This document shows, piece by piece, positions 17,812-26,451 of a stretch of DNA of 64,000 nt. This DNA is from Kistimonas sp964291485 (GTDB lineage Bacteria; Pseudomonadota; Gammaproteobacteria; Pseudomonadales; Endozoicomonadaceae): NCBI GenBank assembly GCA_964291485.2, contig OZ220224.1:2790001-2854000 (forward strand), written 5' to 3'. Every line of letters begins with the position of its first letter. Within the stretch, counting starts at the first letter, position 1. The position numbers and the translations under genes are program-made. Below the pieces are notes generated by a model. It saw only the letters and a list, made by a program, of their open reading frames with translations. It made no database searches and was not told the DNA's origin.

Positions 17812-17947
17812 AACTCTCAATCAATACCAATGAAACAATGGGTGCGATTATACCCTCACAACCCGCAATCGCACCCCCGGGGTTGTACAGAATGTTACCT
17901 CTCTCTAACATGCCAGTTAGCATCGATAACAAGCCAGGGTTGTACAC

Positions 17948-18403
17948 GTGAGCAAGACACAATGGACATGGGATCTGCCGTCACCCTATATCATGACGGT
18001 GTCGGCCGGATTCGAACATACTGACCGCCTGGGTCACGTGAACAACACCGTGTACCTGCAATGGATGGAACAGGCCGCCTGGCTGCATATCACCGACCTC
18101 GGTGCCCCATGGATTACCTGGCAACAGGCGGATCGCGCCATGGCTACCGTTGACACCCATATTCACTACCACGCAGCCGCCACCTCAGGCAGTCTGCTGA
18201 AGGTCGGCACCTGGTTAACGAAGGCTAACCGCCTGCATGCCAGCCGCCATTTTCAGATCATCCGCACCAGCGATGGCGCTACACTGGTGACCGCTGATAT
18301 TGATTACACCTGCATCGCGATCTCTACTGGAAAACCGGCTCGTATGCCAGGATTTATGGCGAATGCCCACCAATCCGGTGTGACCAACCCAGCAACGCCC
18401 TGA
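17948..18403 (+). CDS. Acyl-CoA thioesterase, 4HBT hotdog family
   Basis: A 151-residue hotdog-fold protein likely to hydrolyse an acyl-CoA thioester. The block FEHTDRLGHVNNTVYLQWMEQAAW (split; residues about 22-45) contains the catalytic-type Asp and the HVNN..Y..W.E motif of the YbgC/4HBT group. It starts at GTG 17948 with AGGG about 10 bases before. It converges 4 bases from an enoyl-CoA hydratase-like gene, a hint of a link to acyl-CoA metabolism. The substrate is unknown. Confidence 0.8.
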   Translation: MSKTQWTWDLPSPYIMTVSAGFEHTDRLGHVNNTVYLQWMEQAAWLHITDLGAPWITWQQADRAMATVDTHIHYHAAATSGSLLKVGTWLTKANRLHASRHFQIIRTSDGATLVTADIDYTCIAISTGKPARMPGFMANAHQSGVTNPATP

Positions 18404-18407
18404 CGCA

Positions 18408-19214
18408 TTATTGCCCGGTAAACCGGGCTTCCCGCTTTTCAAGGAAAGCATTGACCGCTTCGCTGTGATCCCGGGTACCATGCAACGTCGCCTGTATACT
18501 GGCCGATGCCGCCAACAGCTCAGGTAATGCCATCGTCTGCCCCTGTTTCAGGAGTCGTTTCGTGGCTTTTAAAGCTTGCGGGGGATTGGCGGCGATTTCC
18601 TGTGCCATCGCATTGGCACGGGACATCAGTTGATCCCCACCAACCACTTCCGATACCAGCCCCCAGCGACAGGCCGTTACTGCATCAATGGACAGCCCGG
18701 TCAACGCCATCTCTGTCGCACGACTGATACCAATAACACGGGGTAAAAACCAGACGCCGCCGTCCCCCGGAATCAGCCCCATTTTGATAAAACTTTCCGC
18801 AAACATAGCGGTGTCTGATGCAATGCGAATATCGCACATACAGGCAAGATCACAGCCTGCACCGACAGCCGCACCATTGACAGCGGCAATCACCGGTACT
18901 TCAACCTGAGATAACACCAGGGGAATGCGTTGAATGCCCTGCCGGTAATTTTCCATCAATGCCTTCTCATCACCAGCGAACATGCCTTTCTTATCGCGCA
19001 TGTCCTTGATATTGCCTCCCGAACAGAAGGTGCTGCCTGTGGCGGTCAGGATCGCGACACGAATACTGTCGTCAGTATTCAATCGCTGGCATGCGTCCAC
19101 CAACGCTTCCACCATATCGGTCTCGGAAATAGCATGACGCGTCTCAGGCCTGTTCAAGGTGATAGTGGCAATATGATCCTGCTGATCAAACAAAAGAATG
19201 GGCTTTTCTGTCAT
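18408..19214 (-). CDS. Enoyl-CoA hydratase/isomerase family protein
   Basis: Crotonase-fold enzyme acting on a CoA thioester. The 268-residue product has the N-terminal TITLNRPETRHAIS, oxyanion-hole segments FCSGGNIKDM (about 62-72) and AAVNGAAVGAGCDLACMCDIRIA (split; about 105-125), and the catalytic loop MGLIPGDGGVWFLPR. The Asp of GDGG occupies one acid position. The chemistry (hydration or isomerisation, fatty-acid or phenylacetate-type substrate) is not determined. The ATG at 19214 is preferred; a TTG at 19232 is also in frame. Confidence 0.82.
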   Translation of the reverse strand: MTEKPILLFDQQDHIATITLNRPETRHAISETDMVEALVDACQRLNTDDSIRVAILTATGSTFCSGGNIKDMRDKKGMFAGDEKALMENYRQGIQRIPLVLSQVEVPVIAAVNGAAVGAGCDLACMCDIRIASDTAMFAESFIKMGLIPGDGGVWFLPRVIGISRATEMALTGLSIDAVTACRWGLVSEVVGGDQLMSRANAMAQEIAANPPQALKATKRLLKQGQTMALPELLAASASIQATLHGTRDHSEAVNAFLEKREARFTGQ

Positions 19215-19510
19215 TGTCCTGTTCCGCTGCAAGTCAAAAGACAGTGACGGTGCTGTTATTGTTCATACCGCCAGCCCTGGCATAATGGCAGAGATCATTG
19301 ATCACTGCATTAGACGGTTCCCTGGGTGCAGGCTTGAAAAACCGCTTCTCAGAAGCTTTCCGGATTAACCTGAAATGATCAATACATCGTTTTTACAGAA
19401 GAATGACAATCTCAACAAAACGCCCCCATTCCAGACAACACCCAATTGCCTTTTCAGTTCCCTGACGATAAGGTGCGCCCGTTCAATCGAAAGGATCCGC
19501 TTTACCTACC

Positions 19511-20428
19511 ATGTCAGAGGTCAGCCTGGAAGCGTTGCAGGTATTCGTCACGATTATCCGGGAAGGCAGCTTCACCTCAGCATCCCGTTACCTGGGGATT
19601 CCCGCCTCAACCGTCAGCCGTAAAATCAGTCAGTTGGAAAAAAGCCTTGGCTGTCGTTTGCTAATACGCTCTACCCGTCGACTGCAACTGACGGAAACCG
19701 GTCAACGCTATTTCCACCGATGTGCAGCCGGACTCGATACCATTGAAGAAGCCAACCGGGAATTACAGCAATCCCTGGAAACACCCGCAGGGCTGTTGCG
19801 GATTACTGCGCCCATCAACCTGGCCAGTAGCTTCCTGTCACCGCACTTCGCTGATTTCAGTGTTGAATGGCCGGCGATCCGTCTCGATATTGACCTCTCT
19901 AATGATTTCCCTTCCTTTCTGGATCAGTCGATAGATGTCGCCTTTGTGGGCGGTGAACTGCCCGACTCCGACCTTATCGCCAGACCCATCGGCCTGCTGC
20001 GTTACGGACTGTATGCCAGCCATCACTATCTCCGGGATCGGGGACTGCCCGATCATCCCAACCAGCTGGCCAACCATGACCTGATCATGACCTGGCCACT
20101 CAAGGAATGGCGCCTCACCCACCCTTGCGGCGAATTTATTCGTATCCAGAAATCGCCGCGCATTAATGTCAACGAGATGTTTACCGCCGCGATCGCAGCC
20201 GGTCGAGGACTTGGCATCATTAACCTGCCCCATAGCTATGTGGCCATGCACAAGGACAAGGTCCCCCTGATGCCGCTGCTGCCGGAATGGGAAGGCGCTT
20301 GTCGTACGCTCAGCATGATTTACCACAGCCGTGAACACTTGCCGCAGCGCGTGCGCCTTTTTATGGATTTTATGCAGGAACGCCTGCACTCCGTATTGGG
20401 AGAGACACGCTCAGGCCATACGGGTTAA
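19511..20428 (+). CDS. LysR-family transcription regulator
   Basis: DNA-binding regulator of 305 residues. The N-terminal winged helix-turn-helix (ALQVFVTIIREGSFTSASRYL, split; residues about 7-28, then SRKISQLEKSLGCRLLIRSTR) is followed by a LysR substrate domain starting near residue 90 (PAGLLRITAPINLASSFLSP). It belongs to the CrgA/DhcR-like LysR branch by that hinge. It converges with, and overlaps by 18 bases, an AEC carrier gene. Its target is unknown. Confidence 0.88.
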   Translation: MSEVSLEALQVFVTIIREGSFTSASRYLGIPASTVSRKISQLEKSLGCRLLIRSTRRLQLTETGQRYFHRCAAGLDTIEEANRELQQSLETPAGLLRITAPINLASSFLSPHFADFSVEWPAIRLDIDLSNDFPSFLDQSIDVAFVGGELPDSDLIARPIGLLRYGLYASHHYLRDRGLPDHPNQLANHDLIMTWPLKEWRLTHPCGEFIRIQKSPRINVNEMFTAAIAAGRGLGIINLPHSYVAMHKDKVPLMPLLPEWEGACRTLSMIYHSREHLPQRVRLFMDFMQERLHSVLGETRSGHTG

Positions 20429-21421
20429 CAGCAGTTGAACCATCGGTACCGTCAAAAGCGTCAGCAGCGTGCCGACCATAATGGCCCTTGCGGAACCCTT
20501 GGTGTAAATACCATATTGCTCCGCAATCACGTACACATTGGCTGCGGTTGGCAGGGCCGCCAGCAACGTTCCCATGCGTAACCATTGACCACTGACGCCG
20601 AGATAACGAAGGCAGATCAGCGTCAACAGGGGCTGCAACAAGAGCTTGGCTCCACTCACGACCATAAGGCTGACCACTTCCCGCGAACCACCTGATACGG
20701 TCGCGGGCTGCTCTGACGATCGCCCCGCCAATACCATACCAATAGCAAACAGGGCGACAGGACAGGTGGTATCAGACAGCATATGCAGAAAACGGCTGAT
20801 GGGTGCAGGTAAGGAGAGCTTCAGCATACTGATCAACAGACCGACTATCGTCGCCAATATAAAAGGATTCAGTAAAACACGAACAATAATACGCCCCAGT
20901 AACTGGCGGATACGGTAACCCTGCGTGGCATAGTGCAGTTCAATCTTGACCAGGGCCAGCACCAGCATGACGTTAGATAGTACGGTGGTAATCACCGCAG
21001 CAATAATGGCATCCGGAGAATTCGGGAGCAGCCCCAGCAACAGGGGAATGCCAATATATCCGGTATTGGCAAAAGACGCGGTATACGACTGTAACCCACT
21101 TTCTGCAAGCGATCGTTTTAACAGTCGGTGAGCGATGACAAACACGCCGATATAGACACCAATTGCCGCCAGCAGATACCCCAGCATGAAATCCCAGCGA
21201 AGAATCTGATCCAGCGACGCTTCACCTAATCCCGTGACCAGCAGGGCAGGCACCGCGAAAAAATAGACATAGCGATTCAGCGCCGTATCACTACCGGGTG
21301 GCAACAATGAAAAACGTGCGGCAATACCACCCGACAGCATCAGGGCAAAGACAGGAAACAATGCACTCAGGAGAACGGCCAAAACGATCCCTACCTCATC
21401 ATTGTGAAATGACGGGATCAT
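20411..21421 (-). CDS. AEC-family (auxin efflux carrier-like) transporter
   Basis: Integral membrane carrier of about 10 helices, 336 residues as given. The N-terminal half shows FPVFALMLSGGIAARFSLLP and NRYVYFFAVPALLVTGLG, and the middle shows SFANTGYIGIPLLLGLLP, the family NTGY(I/M)G(I/L)P motif. Bacterial members move dicarboxylates such as malonate or malate. The listed ATG at 21421 has no ribosome site. A GAGG at about 21394 suggests that a later TTG start is possible. It sits convergent to the LysR gene. Confidence 0.8.
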   Translation of the reverse strand: MIPSFHNDEVGIVLAVLLSALFPVFALMLSGGIAARFSLLPPGSDTALNRYVYFFAVPALLVTGLGEASLDQILRWDFMLGYLLAAIGVYIGVFVIAHRLLKRSLAESGLQSYTASFANTGYIGIPLLLGLLPNSPDAIIAAVITTVLSNVMLVLALVKIELHYATQGYRIRQLLGRIIVRVLLNPFILATIVGLLISMLKLSLPAPISRFLHMLSDTTCPVALFAIGMVLAGRSSEQPATVSGGSREVVSLMVVSGAKLLLQPLLTLICLRYLGVSGQWLRMGTLLAALPTAANVYVIAEQYGIYTKGSARAIMVGTLLTLLTVPMVQLLLTRMA

Positions 21422-21517
21422 AAGGTTTTGTCATCCGCCAGAAAAAGCCGTAATTCAGCAAAGAATCGCGTGGATTATGCCATCGGTATCACCAATCCCT
21501 GGTACGACGGAAACAGA

Positions 21518-22024
21518 CTATTCCATTGCCTGATCGGCCGCAGGCAGAATTCGCTGCCAGTAGCCCACATCCAGCCTGCGCCCAAACTTGACGCCAACCT
21601 CACGCAAGTGCGCAACCTGGACAAACCCGTGTCGCTCATGCAACCGGACACTGGCCGCATTGGGCAGGGATACAATACCGATGACCGAATGCATGGACAT
21701 GGCCGTCAATCGTTCGATCAAAGCCTCATAAAGCTGCGAGCCCAGTCCCCGCCCTGACGCTTCTCTGGCAAGATACACACTGGCTTCACAGGTATAACGG
21801 TATGCAGAACGATCCTTCCAGGGACTGGCATAGGCATAGCCCATAACGACACCACCGTCTTCAATAACCAGCCAGGGAAACTGTGTCTGTATGGAAAGGA
21901 CTCGATCAAGTATGACGGTCTCAGTGAGCGTCTGCTCTTCAAAGGTGGCGGTACTTTCTTCAATATAATGATTGTAAATTGCGCAGACGCGGGCAGCGTC
22001 TGCCGGGACACAATCACGAATCAT
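21518..22024 (-). CDS. GNAT N-acetyltransferase, phosphinothricin acetyltransferase-like
   Basis: Acetyl-CoA-dependent N-acetyltransferase of 168 residues. It starts MIRDCVPADAARVCAIYNHYIEESTATFEE (split), the typical PAT/YwnH-like N-terminus. It has the acetyl-CoA loop EASGRGLGSQLYEALI and the C-terminal NAASVRLHERHGFVQVAHLREVG (split). The ATG at 22024 follows GGGGGAG with ideal spacing; an upstream ATG at 22051 is rejected. It is divergent from the DUF120-like gene with only 53 bases between them. Methionine sulfone/sulfoximine-type amines are known family substrates. Confidence 0.88.
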   Translation of the reverse strand: MIRDCVPADAARVCAIYNHYIEESTATFEEQTLTETVILDRVLSIQTQFPWLVIEDGGVVMGYAYASPWKDRSAYRYTCEASVYLAREASGRGLGSQLYEALIERLTAMSMHSVIGIVSLPNAASVRLHERHGFVQVAHLREVGVKFGRRLDVGYWQRILPAADQAME

Positions 22025-22077
22025 ACTATCTCCCCCGTGACAGGTATGCATTCAAGGACTTAACAGGCAAACCGTCC

Positions 22078-22530
22078 ATGCAATGGCAAACTCTCGCAGC
22101 AACCGTGACACCCGGCCATGGTGTTGCATCCGGGCAACACCCAGACCCTCGTTTTCCAGAAGGCTCCCTGAATCTGCAGTTCCCACTGTTCGAGGCACTT
22201 GGCCTTGATTTATCGGGACTCTACCGGGGCACACTGAATCTCTCTATCACTCCGGTAACCTATCAGGTAGTCACACCCTATCGTTGTTTTCGCGGTGTTA
22301 AATGGTGTGACGCCATGCCGCCGGAAGACTTCTCCTTTTTCCGATGCAAAGTAGGAACTCACAAGGATCATCTGGCCGATGGTTATGTTTACTATCCGCA
22401 CCCGGAAACCAAGCCAGATCATTTCCAGTCATCGGATATTCTGGAAATCATTACCCGTCCATTGTCTGGTATAAAATACGGCTCAGAGATGATACTACTG
22501 CTGAATCCTGAGGAGATCAGCGCCCTATAA
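22078..22530 (+). CDS. Possible DUF120-like (CTP-dependent riboflavin kinase fold) protein
   Basis: A 150-residue protein whose pattern recalls archaeal RibK. There is an N-terminal glycine loop (VTPGHGVASGQ, residues about 8-18), LFEALGLDLSGLYRGTLNLSI (split; about 35-58, compare the LG..LYPGTLNV motif), and a C-terminal stretch DGYVYYPHPETKPDHFQSSDILEIIT (split) resembling the RibK AYIIRP.KT.H....LEIIAP block. Identity of catalytic residues is not proven and the match is from memory. The start at 22078 is weakly supported (AGG about 12 bases upstream). I cannot exclude an unrelated conserved protein. Confidence 0.5.
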   Translation: MQWQTLAATVTPGHGVASGQHPDPRFPEGSLNLQFPLFEALGLDLSGLYRGTLNLSITPVTYQVVTPYRCFRGVKWCDAMPPEDFSFFRCKVGTHKDHLADGYVYYPHPETKPDHFQSSDILEIITRPLSGIKYGSEMILLLNPEEISAL

Positions 22531-22538
22531 CCCATCAC

Positions 22539-23609
22539 TCATGCGAACGGCTGCACATGCTGTGCAATATCACCCTTTTCCAGTCGCTCGAGTAATTCAT
22601 CTCCCAGACGCTGGCTTTCCCGAATCACGGTTTGCCAGTACTGGATGCGCTGCTGGTCATCCATGCGGACAAAATCTTTCCGATCAGGAATCTTGCCATA
22701 AGGCAACTGACTGACAAACGACGGTGAAGGCGCCACCATGACCACATTCCGGTAATTGTCCGCTGAGGGCTTTCGCCATTTCAGGGATTTATCAAACCAG
22801 CCCGGTATCGCGCGGTCATAAAAATGCGGATAAAACACCAAACCACTGCCCTGGTTGAACGGCAGGTCGAAATGGTAATCCGTGACACCCCCATCACGGT
22901 ACATGCCTGGGCCTGCGCCATGAATATCGCGCACTCCGGACAAAACCAGCGGAATAGAGCCGGAGGCCACGATGGCATCTTCAATGTTCTTGGTACTGAG
23001 GGGGACATTCCGTGTCGGCAGATCCTTCAGCGACCCGAAAGGTGGACTGGCATCCGGATGGTGAAACAGGACCCGTGTAAAGAAGCGCCCCAGGTGACGT
23101 CGAGACAAAGCATTGCCAGCCGCACTCATCAGCAGACCAGCAGCCTGAAGGTGTCGTTGTTCACGGGCTGCCAGTCCATGACACTGGGTCGTAATCAGAT
23201 TTAACTTAACGGTCAGGTTCGCAACAATCTCGCAGGCTCCGTTGTCTGCCAGCATCTCTTTGACTAGTGCACGACACTTTTCGGTAATTTCCTCGGCCGT
23301 TGCCTGTTTGGAATAACGCTGGTGCAGGTATCCCTGCTCAAAACGTAGATGAGCCGACAACGGATCAGCCTGGGCAAAACAGGAAAACCGCCAGCATCCT
23401 GCAGACGTACCCAAAAGATGAAGTGGAGACTGCCGGGTTGGCAGGAGATTCGAAATAATCGCTTTATCGAGTCCCGTCAGAACAAACCATTTGGGACCGC
23501 CGGAAGCACCCGCCATGACTTCGACATCATGAAAGGAAAAACCATCGTTTTGAATTTTTTGAAATGCGTCATACCCGGCACGGATGACGAGAGAAGAACC
23601 TGTGGCCAT
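22539..23609 (-). CDS. Patatin-like phospholipase
   Basis: Ser-Asp dyad lipid acyl hydrolase of about 356 residues. The oxyanion glycine motif is VMAGASGGPKWFV (about 32-44), the nucleophile elbow is LLGTSAGCW (GTSAG), and the catalytic Asp is in MYRDGGVTDY (DGG). I prefer the ATG at 23609 (MATGSSLVIRAGYDAF). The extra 34 upstream residues in frame from 23711 look non-coding. Convergent with the DUF120-like gene, 8 bases apart. It is not the secreted ExoU type: no signal peptide is visible. Confidence 0.8.
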   Translation of the reverse strand: MATGSSLVIRAGYDAFQKIQNDGFSFHDVEVMAGASGGPKWFVLTGLDKAIISNLLPTRQSPLHLLGTSAGCWRFSCFAQADPLSAHLRFEQGYLHQRYSKQATAEEITEKCRALVKEMLADNGACEIVANLTVKLNLITTQCHGLAAREQRHLQAAGLLMSAAGNALSRRHLGRFFTRVLFHHPDASPPFGSLKDLPTRNVPLSTKNIEDAIVASGSIPLVLSGVRDIHGAGPGMYRDGGVTDYHFDLPFNQGSGLVFYPHFYDRAIPGWFDKSLKWRKPSADNYRNVVMVAPSPSFVSQLPYGKIPDRKDFVRMDDQQRIQYWQTVIRESQRLGDELLERLEKGDIAQHVQPFA

Positions 23610-23740
23610 GCTTTTCTGGATTGTGTTATTGAGCTGGCGATTGTTACAGATCGACACCCGAAAAAAAGAAACAATGGGTGTCAATAGGTTGTCTATCGGT
23701 AACAAACACACTAACGGTGTTTGCTACCTGACAGTACCGA

Positions 23741-23983
23741 TCAGAGGCCCTGTTCTTTCACATAGGCGTCCAGTTCGGTAAAACCACCGATGTAATCCTG
23801 CCCGTGGAAAATCTGGGGAACCGTTTCTACCGGACGGCCAACGGTTTTTTCAAGGTCTTCCTTGGAGATACCTTCTTCATAAATATCAACATACTTGAAA
23901 GGCAGCCCTTTCTGCTCACAAAGCTCTTTGGCACGGACGCAGTAACCGCAACCAGGACGACCGAAGATAGTAAACCGTTTCAT
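23741..23983 (-). CDS. grxA: Glutaredoxin, GrxA type
   Basis: An 80-residue thioltransferase that reduces disulfides with glutathione. The active site is CGYC (residues about 11-14) instead of the usual CPYC. The GrxA-specific text GISKEDLEKTVGRPVETVPQIF and IGGFTELDAYVKEQ is present, including the cis-Pro TVPQ and the glutathione-binding GG. The ATG at 23983 (MKRFTIFGRPGCGYC) matches the family; upstream in-frame codons do not. Confidence 0.9.
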   Translation of the reverse strand: MKRFTIFGRPGCGYCVRAKELCEQKGLPFKYVDIYEEGISKEDLEKTVGRPVETVPQIFHGQDYIGGFTELDAYVKEQGL

Positions 23984-24243
23984 GGAATGCCTCAAAACTG
24001 TTATCACGGCAGGGACCAGCCCGCAGGCAGGAACCTCCCCTTTTCTGCGCACCAGTATGCAACCAACCGCTACGATAAAACAATTGCTTATAACAATCAC
24101 GCACATAGACAGGCTAAATCATCCAGATAGCGAACCATCCGCCTGTAACCTGCCAGCCATAAGCCATTCCAGCCCCAGAACCACCCTATACTGAGGGTTA
24201 TATTTCATGTTTTCCGTTCACCAGTTACAGGTAGGATGCTGTA

Positions 24244-25395
24244 ATGAAACAGATACTTCTTATCGGCGCCGGGAAAATTGGCGCCATGATCAGCGAACTG
24301 CTGGCAGGCCAGGGTGGATATGAAGTCACTGTCGCCGACAGCCATACGGCAGGCTTCGACCAATTGCCCAAATATCCGGCCATTCGTACATTACAGCTGG
24401 ATGTCTACGACCACGAAGCTTTATCTAAGGCGCTGAAAGGCAAATATGCTGTTATTTCTGCCGGCCCTTACCACCTCAGCGCCATTATCGCAGAAGCAGC
24501 CCTCCAGCACCGCTGCCACTACCTTGATCTGACAGAAGATGTCGCCAATACCCGGCTGGTCAAAGCTCTGGCGGAAAAGGCAGAAAGTGCATTCATCCCA
24601 CAATGCGGCCTTGCACCGGGTTTCATCTCAATTATCACACACCACCTGGCCAGCCAGTTTGATCACCTGGACAATGTCCATATGCGGGTTGGCGCCCTGC
24701 CGACCTATCCCTCCAACGGACTCAAATATAACCTGACCTGGTCCACTGAAGGGTTGCTCAATGAGTACAGCCAGCCTTGTGAAGCAATTGTGGAAGGCGA
24801 GCTGAAAGAAGTGCAGCCCCTGGAACAGCTGGAGCACTTCTCCCTGGATGGCATTAACTACGAAGCATTCAATACCTCTGGCGGACTCGGTACCCTCTGC
24901 GAAACCCTGCAGGGCAAAGTCCGCAACCTCAATTACCGTACCGTGCGCTATCCCGGTCACCGGGATGCCATGAAGTTATTACTGAACGATCTTCGCCTGA
25001 AAGAACGCCGGGATCTGCTCAAGGAAATTATGGAAGATGCCCTGCCCATCACCCTGCAGGATGTGGTGCTCGTTTTCGTCAATGTGAGCGGCGAGATTAA
25101 TAACCGCCTCGTTCAGGAAACCTGGACCCGTAAACTCTATGGCCAGAAGATCGGCGACCGTTTCTGGAGCGCCATCCAGACGACAACAGCATCCAGCATC
25201 TGTGCGATGCTTGATCTACTGGTCGAGGGTCGTCTGCCCCAGAAAGGGCTGGTCAGGCAGGAAGATACAAGCTTTGAGGATTTCATTAACAACCGGTTTG
25301 GCAAGGTTTACCAAGGCAGCGACAAATCGCTGAGTCAGTCGCCCTTACCGGGCGAACGGCTGGCCGCCTTTCGATCGCAAAGCGGATGTAATTAA
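24244..25395 (+). CDS. Saccharopine dehydrogenase-family oxidoreductase
   Basis: A 383-residue NAD(P)-dependent enzyme with an N-terminal Rossmann motif (ILLIGAGKIGAMISELL, GxGxxG at about 8-13). A Sacchrp_dh_C-type domain follows (QCGLAPGFISIITHHLA near 123-140, the conserved GLAPG). Relatives include saccharopine dehydrogenase Lys9 and carboxynorspermidine dehydrogenase. The latter would make a polyamine, but no nspC-like decarboxylase gene is near, so the substrate stays open. It is a single gene ending at a terminator. Confidence 0.78.
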   Translation: MKQILLIGAGKIGAMISELLAGQGGYEVTVADSHTAGFDQLPKYPAIRTLQLDVYDHEALSKALKGKYAVISAGPYHLSAIIAEAALQHRCHYLDLTEDVANTRLVKALAEKAESAFIPQCGLAPGFISIITHHLASQFDHLDNVHMRVGALPTYPSNGLKYNLTWSTEGLLNEYSQPCEAIVEGELKEVQPLEQLEHFSLDGINYEAFNTSGGLGTLCETLQGKVRNLNYRTVRYPGHRDAMKLLLNDLRLKERRDLLKEIMEDALPITLQDVVLVFVNVSGEINNRLVQETWTRKLYGQKIGDRFWSAIQTTTASSICAMLDLLVEGRLPQKGLVRQEDTSFEDFINNRFGKVYQGSDKSLSQSPLPGERLAAFRSQSGCN

Positions 25396-25434
25396 AGCCA
25401 GAATTCTTCAAACAGACTATTCGGATAAGCTTAG

Positions 25435-25474
25435 AAAACCCAGTATGCCGAGTCGATCGGCACACTGGGTTTTT
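25435..25474 (+). terminator. Bidirectional intrinsic terminator
   Basis: AAAACCCAGTATGCCGA pairs with TCGGCACACTGGGTTTT (one mismatch, 5-base loop). It serves the oxidoreductase gene on the plus strand and the peptide importer operon on the minus strand. Confidence 0.88.
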
Positions 25475-25479
25475 AACAC

Positions 25480-26451
25480 TTACCCTTTATAAAGCTTCGG
25501 ATTCATCACATCCCGCAACCAGTCTCCCAGGATGTTGATGACCATCACCAGCACGATCAGCACCAGGCCGGGAATCACGGTAATCCACCAGGAACCCGAG
25601 AAAATATACTCAAACCCACTGGAAATCAGTGAACCGAGAGAGGGTTGAGACACCGGCATCCCCAGTCCCAGGAAGGAAAGCGCCGCTTCGCTGATAATCG
25701 CATTGGCAATCTGCACCGTGGAAATGACCAGAATAGGCGACAGAGTATTAGGAAGAATATGGCGAAACATGATGCGTCCCGAACCAAACCCCATAACACG
25801 CGCTGCTTCCACGTACTCTTTTTTCTTTTCCGCGAGCACGGACGCCCTGACCGTACGGGCATACTGCGGCCATTCTGCAATACCGATCACCAGAATCAAC
25901 ATCAACATGGCCAGCTTGCTGTACAGTTCCGTTCCGAATGAGGCCTGGAACACGGCCAGTACGATAATCGCCACCATCATGGTGGAAAACGAAAGCTGAA
26001 TATCAGCGACCCGCATCAGGAAGCTGTCCAACCGGCCACCGACATACCCCGCCGTCAAGCCTATTACCACACCCAGGAATGCCTGCAGCAACACCGCACA
26101 CAGACCGATGGTGATGGAGATACGCATGCCGTAGAGGATCGTACTGTAGAGGTCTCGTCCCTGGGCATCGGTACCCAGGAGAAAACGCTCATCGCCGGCT
26201 TCATCCCAGAGCGGCGGGATTTCCGAATCCATAATATCGATGGTAGAAATATCATAGGGATTGGTCGGTGCCAGCACTGGCGCCAGCAATGCAGCAGCTA
26301 CCAACAGTGCGAAAATAGCCGCACAGACCATTGCTACCCGGTCACGGGTAAAGCTGTACCAGAAGGTGGACTGACGAAAGCGCTGCCACCTGGACAATGG
26401 CGCCGACACCTGGTCAGCTGTCGTTTGGCTGGCAATCATGGCATCACTCAT
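25480..26451 (-). CDS. Peptide/glutathione ABC permease, GsiD/DppC type
   Basis: Second membrane subunit of a DPP-family importer, 323 residues. It has the long N-terminal tail typical of DppC proteins, a helix at about 40-60, the periplasmic HLLGTDAQGRD-like loop (FLLGTDAQGRDLYS) and the EAA coupling segment EAARVMGFGSGRIMFRHILPN. Its start overlaps the stop of the first permease (ATGA). It is the last gene of a four-gene operon in the order ATPase, binding protein, permease, permease, which is the gsiABCD order. Confidence 0.88.
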   Translation of the reverse strand: MSDAMIASQTTADQVSAPLSRWQRFRQSTFWYSFTRDRVAMVCAAIFALLVAAALLAPVLAPTNPYDISTIDIMDSEIPPLWDEAGDERFLLGTDAQGRDLYSTILYGMRISITIGLCAVLLQAFLGVVIGLTAGYVGGRLDSFLMRVADIQLSFSTMMVAIIVLAVFQASFGTELYSKLAMLMLILVIGIAEWPQYARTVRASVLAEKKKEYVEAARVMGFGSGRIMFRHILPNTLSPILVISTVQIANAIISEAALSFLGLGMPVSQPSLGSLISSGFEYIFSGSWWITVIPGLVLIVLVMVINILGDWLRDVMNPKLYKG

